A stretch of DNA of 22,925 bases from JAAYJR01 sp964563975 (GTDB lineage Bacteria; Bacteroidota; Bacteroidia; Bacteroidales; Prolixibacteraceae): NCBI GenBank assembly GCA_964563975.1, contig CAZLZJ010000035.1, forward strand, positions 1 to 22,925, in the 5' to 3' direction. Every line of letters begins with the position of its first letter. Position 1 is the stretch's first letter. Both the position numbers and the translations under genes were made by a program. This document shows positions 16,704 to 22,925 of this stretch, piece by piece. Under the pieces are notes generated by a model. That model worked only from the letters and a program-made list of their open reading frames with translations, was not told the origin of the DNA and ran no database searches.

Positions 16704-17679
16704 ATCATTCGGCGCATGGGGATTAGTGATAGGAGTATTAGTCCTGCTCTTCATCATCCTCTATTTCATTCCATTAGGGCTATGGTTTTCAGCACTTGTT
16801 TCAGGTGTAAAAATATCGTTACTCCAACTTTTCCTGATGAGGTTCCGCAAAGTGCCCCCGGGTGTTATTGTGCGTGCTCTTATTGAAGGTATAAAGGCAG
16901 GGGTTGAGCTTAATCGCAACGACCTGGAAGCCCACTATCTTGCCGGCGGCCATGTTGCCAACGTAGTTCATGCGCTGGTATCGGCCTCCAAAGCAAATAT
17001 TGACCTCTCTTTTAAAGTAGCTACAGCTATCGATCTTGCAGGGCGCGATGTATTTGAAGCAGTTCAAATGTCGGTTAACCCGAAGGTTATAAACACTCCT
17101 CCCGTCACTGCCGTTGCCAAAGATGGTATCCAGCTGATAGCAAAAGCCAGGGTCACTGTCCGTGCAAATATTAAACAGTTAGTTGGTGGTGCAGGAGAAG
17201 AAACTGTACTTGCCCGTGTAGGCGAAGGAATTGTATCATCAATCGGCTCCTCACACTCTCACAAGAGCGTTCTTGAAAATCCCAATTTCATCTCAAGGGT
17301 AGTTCTTGAAAAAGGGCTTGATGCAGGAACCGCTTTTGAAATACTATCAATTGATATAGCCGATATCGACATAGGCAAAAATATAGGTGCCGGGCTACAG
17401 ATAGATCAGGCAGAAGCTGATAAAAATATTGCACAGGCCCGGGCGGAAGAGCGCCGTGCCATGGCAATAGCACTTGAACAGGAGATGAAGGCCAAAGCCC
17501 AGGAAGCCAAAGCAAAAGTTATCGAAGCAGAGGTTAAAATCCCTCTTGCCATAGCAGAAGCATTTAATAAAGGGAACCTTGGTGTCATGGATTATATGAG
17601 ATATAAAAATATAATGGCCGACACCAGTATGCGTGACTCTATTGCAGGGCAGGAGCCTGAGATTGACACTATCAATTAA
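16696..17679 (+). CDS. floA: Flotillin-like protein FloA
   Basis: A membrane-microdomain scaffold protein. The 327-residue sequence matches the FloA (YqfA) group: an N-terminal hydrophobic segment (about 9-50, embedded as a hairpin or helix), the characteristic LMRFRKVPPGVIVRALI and LEAHYLAGGHVANVVHALVSA regions, a SPFH/prohibitin domain (about 80-230) and a C-terminal Ala/Glu/Lys-rich coiled-coil stretch (AQARAEERRAMAIALEQEM ... KAKAQEAKAKVIEAEVK) that drives oligomerisation. It overlaps the end of nfeD, its usual partner. It is the last gene of the operon; the next strong terminator (17873-17900) lies beyond a separate promoter about 120 bases downstream. Confidence 0.95.
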   Translation: MTESFGAWGLVIGVLVLLFIILYFIPLGLWFSALVSGVKISLLQLFLMRFRKVPPGVIVRALIEGIKAGVELNRNDLEAHYLAGGHVANVVHALVSASKANIDLSFKVATAIDLAGRDVFEAVQMSVNPKVINTPPVTAVAKDGIQLIAKARVTVRANIKQLVGGAGEETVLARVGEGIVSSIGSSHSHKSVLENPNFISRVVLEKGLDAGTAFEILSIDIADIDIGKNIGAGLQIDQAEADKNIAQARAEERRAMAIALEQEMKAKAQEAKAKVIEAEVKIPLAIAEAFNKGNLGVMDYMRYKNIMADTSMRDSIAGQEPEIDTIN

Positions 17680-17802
17680 TGCACTTAAAAGAGTATTATC
17701 CTGCAATTAAAACCGGCTTAGAATTATTTTTTATTCTGTTAAGAAATGTTTAATAAGACAACTTTTAACACTCCGTTAACAAAATATGTACAAAAAGGTA
17801 CT

Positions 17803-17810
17803 TATATTTG
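17803..17810 (+). promoter_or_regulatory. -7 element of a putative sRNA promoter
   Basis: TATATTTG matches TAnnTTTG on the plus strand, downstream of the floA stop and with no start codon and frame following. GTTAAC lies about 22 bases upstream, where a -33 element would be; it is a weak match to TTTG. Confidence 0.5.
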
Positions 17811-17814
17811 CATC

Positions 17815-17900
17815 ATAGTTTTAGTTCATAGGTTTAGGTTTGATTAGTTTTATTGGTTTAGTTAGATGAAAGGGATGGGTGTTGACCCATCCTTTTTTTT
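17815..17900 (+). ncRNA. Candidate small RNA between floA and the TonB receptor gene
   Basis: A promoter-like element (17803-17810) is followed by about 86 bases ending at a strong intrinsic terminator. The interior is U/G-rich, with repeated TTTAG-like units (17819-17862) and almost no cytosine before the terminator (one C between 17815 and 17884). It would therefore be mostly unstructured and able to pair with C-poor, A/C-rich targets. No reading frame of note is present. It could instead be a 3' extension of the floA mRNA, but the separate promoter argues for an independent transcript. The exact start is inferred. Confidence 0.5.
17873..17900 (+). terminator. Strong intrinsic terminator
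   Basis: A perfect 8-bp stem GGATGGGT / ACCCATCC with tetraloop GTTG is followed by eight T residues on the plus strand. It ends the candidate sRNA and would also stop read-through from floA before the convergent receptor gene (stop at 17907). It has no T tract in the minus direction. Confidence 0.88.
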
Positions 17901-17906
17901 ATATAA

Positions 17907-20129
17907 CTACTTGTAATCTAAGTTAAACCGTAACCCCACATAAATCCTTCTTCCCATAACCGGACCCCATACATTAGTAGCATCAAAGCCGGTAGCAAAA
18001 GGATTATCTGAGCCTTCAACAGGATTTTTCTGCCTGAAGTCGCCTAAGTTTTCAGCACCGGCATAAATATTCCATTGTTTAAAGTATTTAGTCACCTGTG
18101 CATTCATAACTGTATAAGGAGAAAACTTAAAATAGTCAGATAGCATATTTACAGCCTCCGGATTCTCCAAAGGATAGCGTGCTATTCGCCCTCCCCCGTT
18201 AAACTGAACGGTATAGTCAAACATCCACTTTTTTTCACCGACAGTATAATTAAGAGTTACCAGCCCTTTATACTTACCGGTCAGAGGCTTCTCCCGCAAC
18301 TCCCCGCCAATTGTCTGCTTCACATCATTATGCCTGTATGCCAGCAAAACGTCAAGCCTCTCTACAGGCTCATACCGCAAATCAAGCTGGAAGCTGTTTG
18401 CAAATGACTTACCGTCTAAGGGAGACAGGATTATATGATCGGCTGAAGATTCGCGGTCAACCACCAACTGGGAGATAAAGTCAGTCCTGAAAAACTCGGC
18501 ATTTATCTGTAACTCCCGGCTCCAGAGAGAATAGTTCTGAATCACGGCCACACCATAATTCCATGCTTCCTCCCGGAAAATATCATCTTCCCACTGCAAT
18601 GGTCTGAATCCTGCAAGAAGAAAGCTATTTTCCGAAAGCACATTGGCAGTCCGGTGCCCTTTCCCGGCACTTATCCTAAAGGTCAGGTTATGATTGGGAT
18701 TATACCTGAAATGCATACGTGGGGTAATAAATGTACCAAAAACATTATGAAAATCACTCCTTATCCCGGCCATAAACACCAGATCGTGATTAGGTTTATA
18801 GGTATACTCTGCAAAAACTCCCGGCACCTTTTCTGTATGGCTCCCTTCAATATTATAAAGTGTTTCATCAAAGTTATCATATATATAACTTAAACCGGTA
18901 TTCACCGAGTGTGTTTCATGCTCATCAAAATTTTTGGTCAGCACAGCGCTGCCGTAAAAGCGTGTCTCCCCTGCATTATAATAATTTAATCCATAAAAAG
19001 AGTTAGTTTCATGTCTTGAAAAGTTTGAGAGCCATGCCACTGCGGTCTTCTGATTTTCCGACACCCAGCCTGTCTTGAAAAATCCTTCCAATCTATTGGT
19101 TTCAATACTGATACCATAAGGATTTGTCAATAGCGGTTGCATCTCTTTCCGGAAGGCAGTTTGCCCTCCGATACGACTCTCATCCAATACCGAAAAACCG
19201 GCCTGAGCCATAAAACCTTTATGATTATTGTATTTCCAGCGGTTCATAAACTGCACCTGTCGTGCCAGCGGCTCATCCAAAAATCCATCGCCATTATCGT
19301 CATTACGCTTCGATAGGTCTGAAATATGAAAAAAGAGGCCTGTTGTAAGCATATCCTTATAAACCCTGATATTGCCATTACCGTTAAATTCCAACCTTCC
19401 GCTGGTACCGGCATAGGTATTCAAAAAAATCTTCTCCTGAGAATCAGGTTTTTTATACTCTGCATTTATCTGCCCCGAGATCGACTCATAACCATTCAAT
19501 ACAGAAGCAGCGCCTTTCGACACCTGTATCGACTCCATCCACGGACCCGGAATATATGTAAGCCCGTAATTGGTGGCCAGCCCCCTGAGGTTAGGCATAT
19601 TCTCAAGCTGCAACATCGAATAGGTACCCTCCAATCCTAACAGCCTGATTTGTTTTGCTCCTGTAACCGCATCACTATAACTCACATCAACTGAGGGATT
19701 TGTCTCAAAGCTTTCGGCAAGGTTGCAACAAGCAGCCTTATGCAGCTCGGCACCATGTATCCGTTCGGTCTGCACAGCATCTATTTTAGAAAGGTATGTT
19801 CCCCTGTTTTTGTGCACTACCTTCACCTCGCCAAGCTCCAGATTAGGCTCCATCACTACCTCCACCGGATCAGGTTCATGAATATGTATCTCCTGTTGTT
19901 CGTAACCCACAAACCTGAAAACAAGTATATGATCTTTTTTCTCTTTGCTGATTTTAAAAGTTCCATCTTCAAATGAAGCAACTCCCCTGTTGCTGTCCTG
20001 CCAATAGATGTTAACCCCCGGCAAAGGATGCAATCCATCATCAGAGTTACCATAAACAACTCCTTCAATAACCTGTGAAAATGAAAATAAGGGAAGAAAT
20101 AATATATATAAAATTCCAAAATATCTCAT
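17907..20129 (-). CDS. TonB-dependent outer membrane receptor
   Basis: The 740-residue protein has a signal peptide (1-19, LFSFSQ), an N-terminal carboxypeptidase-regulatory-like beta domain (about 20-95, PLPGVNIYWQDSNRGVASFEDGTF), a plug domain (about 110-235) and a 22-strand-type barrel ending GRRIYVGLRFNLDYK. The plug carries KAACCNLAESFETNPSVDV (131-149) with paired cysteines 134-135, then AVTGAKQIRLLGLEGTY. This CCN variant is one I associate with a Bacteroidota receptor group often near metal-handling genes, but the substrate is not shown by sequence. It differs from SusC-type receptors: no SusD partner follows and the protein is shorter. The small Cys-rich exported protein encoded upstream on the same strand may be functionally linked. 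Energy-dependent uptake of a metal or metal complex is the inferred role. Confidence 0.9.
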   Translation of the reverse strand: MRYFGILYILFLPLFSFSQVIEGVVYGNSDDGLHPLPGVNIYWQDSNRGVASFEDGTFKISKEKKDHILVFRFVGYEQQEIHIHEPDPVEVVMEPNLELGEVKVVHKNRGTYLSKIDAVQTERIHGAELHKAACCNLAESFETNPSVDVSYSDAVTGAKQIRLLGLEGTYSMLQLENMPNLRGLATNYGLTYIPGPWMESIQVSKGAASVLNGYESISGQINAEYKKPDSQEKIFLNTYAGTSGRLEFNGNGNIRVYKDMLTTGLFFHISDLSKRNDDNGDGFLDEPLARQVQFMNRWKYNNHKGFMAQAGFSVLDESRIGGQTAFRKEMQPLLTNPYGISIETNRLEGFFKTGWVSENQKTAVAWLSNFSRHETNSFYGLNYYNAGETRFYGSAVLTKNFDEHETHSVNTGLSYIYDNFDETLYNIEGSHTEKVPGVFAEYTYKPNHDLVFMAGIRSDFHNVFGTFITPRMHFRYNPNHNLTFRISAGKGHRTANVLSENSFLLAGFRPLQWEDDIFREEAWNYGVAVIQNYSLWSRELQINAEFFRTDFISQLVVDRESSADHIILSPLDGKSFANSFQLDLRYEPVERLDVLLAYRHNDVKQTIGGELREKPLTGKYKGLVTLNYTVGEKKWMFDYTVQFNGGGRIARYPLENPEAVNMLSDYFKFSPYTVMNAQVTKYFKQWNIYAGAENLGDFRQKNPVEGSDNPFATGFDATNVWGPVMGRRIYVGLRFNLDYK

Positions 20130-20183
20130 CTGCTTAAAATTTTGTAATTATGTGAATATAAATTAATTAGAAATTTAATAATT

Positions 20184-20209
20184 GATGAAACCATCTGTTT
20201 CATCTTTTT
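20184..20209. repeat. Hairpin in the receptor gene leader region
   Basis: GATGAAAC / GTTTCATC form a perfect 8-bp stem with a 5-base loop. On the plus strand it is followed by TTTTT and looks like an intrinsic terminator, but no plus-strand gene precedes it. On the minus strand it lies between the Cys-rich gene and the receptor, followed by an A/T-rich stretch, and could attenuate transcription into the receptor gene. Confidence 0.5.
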
Positions 20210-20302
20210 AATTTTAATTAATCGATATATTAAAAAATGAATTGATTTTAAATTGCCGGCCATCAAAAAAGACCGTTAAGCTATTTTAGCCGGCTTACCT
20301 TT

Positions 20303-20758
20303 TCAGATTTTAAAAAAATTCAGAATTTTAAGTTGTTGAATGAGAATAAGAAATTCTAATGACCGGTAGATATGCGGAAATGTATAATAAGAGTCTGTTA
20401 TTGCCGGTTCCGGACGGCTGCTCAAAAATATATCAACCGGCAAAATATGTTGCAGTATGCTTAACAGCTGGGGTTGAATCTTTTCAGATTTTAAGTTATC
20501 ATTAAGTACCTTATCATCAAGCTTATAGAATTTAACATCAGGATTGTTGCATCCACACTTATCAGTATGGAGACTGCTCTTTTCTTCATAAGCATACTTA
20601 ATATGATAACTTTCGTTACAAGTTGCGGGAGTAACATACAGAGAGTAATGATCAACACCTGAACATATACAAAATGTGTGAAACACGACTATTCCTGATG
20701 CTGTAGTCAGGATAGTCGCTGCTAATATATATGCCAGTATGCTTTTGAATAAATTCAT
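20303..20758 (-). CDS. Small Cys-rich exported or membrane-anchored protein
   Basis: From the ATG at 20758 the protein has 151 residues. A hydrophobic N-terminus (about 4-26, SILAYILAATILTTASGIVVF) is a signal peptide or anchor. The following part has HxxCxC (27-32), a single Cys 47 and CGC (68-70), then a YKLDD turn and a hydrophobic, Cys-free C-terminal half. The pattern recalls a family of small Bacteroidota proteins with spaced HxC and CC motifs found beside TonB receptors, though here the CC pairs are altered. Metal binding in the periplasm is an inference. A longer reading from TTG at 20839 overlaps the peptidase gene and is rejected. A TAnnTTTG element lies only four bases before the ATG. 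The receptor gene follows 173 bases downstream. Confidence 0.65.
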   Translation of the reverse strand: MNLFKSILAYILAATILTTASGIVVFHTFCICSGVDHYSLYVTPATCNESYHIKYAYEEKSSLHTDKCGCNNPDVKFYKLDDKVLNDNLKSEKIQPQLLSILQHILPVDIFLSSRPEPAITDSYYTFPHIYRSLEFLILIQQLKILNFFKI

Positions 20759-20762
20759 AAAA

Positions 20763-20770
20763 CAAAAGTA
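20763..20770 (-). promoter_or_regulatory. -7 element directly before the Cys-rich gene
   Basis: TACTTTTG on the minus strand fits TAnnTTTG, but it ends four bases before the ATG at 20758. Transcription would start at or next to the start codon, giving a leaderless mRNA if this is the real promoter. Confidence 0.35.
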
Positions 20771-20819
20771 CATATTTTGATATATAGATACTGTTAATAT
20801 AAAGTTAATGTACCCAAAA

Positions 20820-22448
20820 TCAAAACTTACCCTGTTCAAACACTATATCTTTAGGTATACCTGCCTCTTCGATCCTTCCAATATCCCGTTGCAGCTCTTC
20901 ACGAATAAAGCCCTTCTCATCAATAAGATATTTTGCCGCTTTATAATCCCCATCTCCCTGTATCTTCAGCAACATCTCTGAAAGTGAGATCATAGCCATT
21001 TTCATTTTTTCAAAATTCACACTATAAGTCCCGGTAGCGGGTTCCCTCTCAAAAGCACCCATCTCATTAAAGTAGTAAAATCTGATCATATTGGCCTTCC
21101 CGTGAGCACTGGCAGCCCCGAACCTCACCGACCGGAATATTCCGGCCATAAAAGTCACGAAGTTATCCATCATATTCTTTTCGCCAAGCTCTCCCAACTC
21201 ATTGAGGTGATATACACACCATAAGCCTAAAATATCAGCTTTACTCTCCTCAATGGAGGTGTAAGCATCTTTCAGCGCTTCTCTCACCGTTGAACTTTTA
21301 TCGGTTGTACTTCCAAGCCCCAGCCCGTGCGACACCTCATGGAACATAGTATTTTCAAAAAATGCATCAAACTTCACATGCTTACGCTGCTCTTCAGCAA
21401 TCAGCAGGTTGGCAATGGGTATTAGAATTTTATCAAATTTAGCCTGCATTGAATTTTTCAACTGCATCTTTCTGCTCCCTTTTATCTCTCTAACCTTTTC
21501 ATCATTTGGCAGGTTAATTGCAATAGTCTTGCTTCCTGCATTTGAATCGCCCGCATAATATATGGCATCATATACATTCATATCAGATTCAACCCCGGGT
21601 TTTTCATCTTTATATTTTAATTCACACGGCAATGCCTCCTGCAGCCCGGGCAGCATGGCAGTATAGCGCTCCAATCTGCTGCTCCACTCTTTATCTTTTA
21701 TTAAAATAAACGACTCATAGGCAGTCTTATAGCCATACAGCTGATCTTCATAATTCTCAATTGGGCCGATAATAAAATCAATACTATTATTTTTCATATC
21801 TAACCATGCCAAATCACTCTCATAATAATCATCAGTCAGCAGAGCCCGGGAACGCTTCTCCAAATAATTTTTCAATCCTTTATCTTCGGCCAGCTTCGAA
21901 GCCTCCATAACCAGGGCGGCAGCTTTAGTAAGCTGTTGCTTAAATACCTCATGATAAGGTATTGCCATAAGATTTCCGCTTTCATCTCTGCGGATCAGCG
22001 TATAAAGACCGGTTTTAGAATCATTGTCCCATGCCTCAAACTCAGTCTTAGTCATATCGTGAGGATAAAAGTTAGCCCCCGGCGGTTTAGGGCCGTAACC
22101 CTTCACAAAAGGCTTATTATCATTTAGCCGCTCCCACGGCCCGAAATTTATCTCAACAAACCTTTTTGTATCCTCATCTAAATCGGCTGATAAAAGCTCA
22201 TCCTTATCCCCGAAAGCCTGCCGCCAATATAAATCATCCATCACTTCAGCAGCCTCAAGCAACAAGGGTAACATCAATTTCTCTTTCTCTGTCAGCACCG
22301 AAAAATCGGTTGTTAACTTAAATGGCGCAAACTCCTCCACTCTCTTTTGTATCTCACTTTTTACCTCCATTTTTTCATCTCTTTTTGTCTTTTTCGCGCA
22401 CCCCGTAAAAAAGAGGGTAATTATGGTTATTATTATAATCCGTTTCAT
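20820..22448 (-). CDS. Lipoprotein of the dipeptidyl peptidase III (M49) family
   Basis: A zinc aminopeptidase-type enzyme that removes dipeptides from oligopeptide N-termini. The 542-residue protein begins with a lipoprotein signal (lipobox FTGC, Cys17), so it is probably anchored in the envelope, unlike the cytosolic eukaryotic enzyme. The zinc motif is HEVSH (370-374), the five-residue HEXXH, whereas classical M49 enzymes have HEXXGH; the second motif EESKAD (400-405) corresponds to EEXRAD and supplies the third ligand. A five-residue motif has been described for the M49 enzyme of Caldithrix abyssi, so this belongs to that bacterial branch. ATG at 22448 is clear. A hydrolase acting on peptides in the periplasm is the likely role; exact specificity is unknown. 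It appears monocistronic. Confidence 0.9.
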   Translation of the reverse strand: MKRIIIITIITLFFTGCAKKTKRDEKMEVKSEIQKRVEEFAPFKLTTDFSVLTEKEKLMLPLLLEAAEVMDDLYWRQAFGDKDELLSADLDEDTKRFVEINFGPWERLNDNKPFVKGYGPKPPGANFYPHDMTKTEFEAWDNDSKTGLYTLIRRDESGNLMAIPYHEVFKQQLTKAAALVMEASKLAEDKGLKNYLEKRSRALLTDDYYESDLAWLDMKNNSIDFIIGPIENYEDQLYGYKTAYESFILIKDKEWSSRLERYTAMLPGLQEALPCELKYKDEKPGVESDMNVYDAIYYAGDSNAGSKTIAINLPNDEKVREIKGSRKMQLKNSMQAKFDKILIPIANLLIAEEQRKHVKFDAFFENTMFHEVSHGLGLGSTTDKSSTVREALKDAYTSIEESKADILGLWCVYHLNELGELGEKNMMDNFVTFMAGIFRSVRFGAASAHGKANMIRFYYFNEMGAFEREPATGTYSVNFEKMKMAMISLSEMLLKIQGDGDYKAAKYLIDEKGFIREELQRDIGRIEEAGIPKDIVFEQGKF

Positions 22449-22678
22449 TCGTTAAAAAATTTCAATAGTTCTCTTTTGTAATTAGCAAATTTTAGTTTTA
22501 CATTTTGGCAATTTTCATTTTACACTTTTTTGGTGTTTTATTGTAAGAAAATTGATTTTCTATTTTCCATTCTGTAACTTACCCCTTTATTATGGAAAGC
22601 TTTCCATAACTCCAGAGAAAGTTATCGTATAAAAAATAAAGTTAAAAAATAATTTTATATTTTTGAGGTGGTACACTT
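22449..22678. other. Non-coding AT-rich segment between the peptidase and HEPN genes
   Basis: No reading frame is credible in these 230 bases. They hold the peptidase upstream region, a short hairpin GAAAATTGATTTTC, a 20-bp palindrome (22590-22609) and two same-orientation copies of TACACTTTT at about 22521-22529 and 22672-22680, the second touching the stop of the truncated HEPN gene. The copies may be remnants of an insertion sequence end. Confidence 0.5.
22590..22609. repeat. Perfect 20-bp palindrome
   Basis: TTATGGAAAG is followed directly by its reverse complement, with a HindIII-type AAGCTT centre and no loop. A spacer-free palindrome cannot form a good RNA hairpin and more likely reflects a dimeric protein-binding site, for example an operator. 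Confidence 0.7.
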
Positions 22679-22912
22679 TTAGAAATCATTAACAGTATGC
22701 CTGGAAAATTTTGTTCTCGAGCCGGAATACGTCTGAGAATCAATCTTATTTAACACTAACAAGGCATTTACCGCATAGAATACAGCATAGTATAGTCTGT
22801 TAAATGCTGAATTCCAAAACCCGTTTTGAATAAGAACTTTAGCAGCTTCAAAAGTATTATAGGCTGATTCTATTCTCAGCTTGGAATATTCAATCCTTTC
22901 TTCTCTGGTCAT
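22679..22912 (-). pseudogene. Truncated HEPN-domain protein (MNT/HEPN toxin-antitoxin remnant)
   Basis: Only the first 77 residues of a HEPN protein remain. YSKLRIESAYNTFEAAKVLI and the core NRLYYAVFYAVNALLVL match the start of UPF0332/PF05168-type proteins, which usually reach 125-140 residues. The sequence then reads SGSRTKFSRHTVNDF and stops, where intact members continue into further helices. Downstream frames do not restore the domain, so a deletion or insertion is more likely than a simple frameshift. On the minus strand its ATG overlaps, as ATGA, the end of a frame that enters from outside the window (last codons G-I-Q-L). This is where a nucleotidyltransferase antitoxin would sit. HEPN proteins of this kind act as RNases or as targets of AMPylation. 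Confidence 0.7.
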
Positions 22913-22925
22913 AACTGAATACCTT

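Noticed and set aside
20759..20839. TTG start extending the Cys-rich protein upstream
   Set aside because: It would overlap the end of the peptidase gene and place residues before the natural signal peptide start at 20758.
1..22925. CRISPR array, prophage or complete transposon
   Set aside because: No regularly spaced direct repeats, integrase, transposase, capsid or terminase genes were seen anywhere in the window.

Overview
The window looks like a chromosomal segment of an AT-rich member of the Bacteroidota, probably near Bacteroidales/Marinilabiliales. The evidence is a short primary sigma factor without region 1.1, a fused FeoA-FeoB followed by a Cys-rich FeoB-associated peptide, a bcp-recA pair, an aspartokinase/homoserine dehydrogenase fusion, a TonB-dependent receptor with an N-terminal carboxypeptidase-like domain, and repeated TAnnTTTG promoter -7 elements instead of the usual TATAAT. 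Coding density is high and most genes are housekeeping. One assembly gap of 100 N (5270-5369) sits inside feoB.

Layout, left to right. (1) 100-1299 and 1328-2290 (minus): a Tat-exported Gfo/Idh/MocA protein that lacks the usual EKP lysine, and a stand-alone GMP-synthase-type ATP pyrophosphatase. They follow a tRNA-Arg(ACG) that has its own promoter and terminator. (2) 2495-3238 (minus), an unidentified helical protein, diverges from the iron(II) uptake pair feoAB plus a small Cys-rich membrane peptide (3351-5968, plus). (3) 6029-7556 (minus): rpoD then rpe. (4) 7695-14303 (minus): bcp, recA, then thrA, an apgM-like gene and thrC. The last three form a threonine pathway in which the phosphoglycerate-mutase-like protein probably takes the place of homoserine kinase. 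(5) 14510-17679 (plus): four overlapping genes encoding a TPR/SPOR envelope protein, ClpS, a short NfeD and flotillin FloA. They are followed by an independent promoter and a strong terminator that look like a small RNA gene (about 17815-17900). (6) 17907-20758 (minus): a TonB-dependent receptor and a small Cys-rich exported protein, possibly a metal-related cassette. (7) 20820-22448 (minus): a lipoprotein of the dipeptidyl peptidase III family with a shortened HEXXH zinc motif. (8) 22449-22925: non-coding DNA with a 20-bp perfect palindrome and a truncated HEPN-domain gene, probably the remnant of an MNT/HEPN toxin-antitoxin pair.

I found no CRISPR array, phage, intact transposon or clearly novel multi-gene defence system. 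The most useful leads are the separate GMP synthase domain, the homoserine kinase replacement, the candidate sRNA, the HEXXH peptidase, the receptor/Cys-rich pair and the broken HEPN locus. All calls are by eye; no database search was run.
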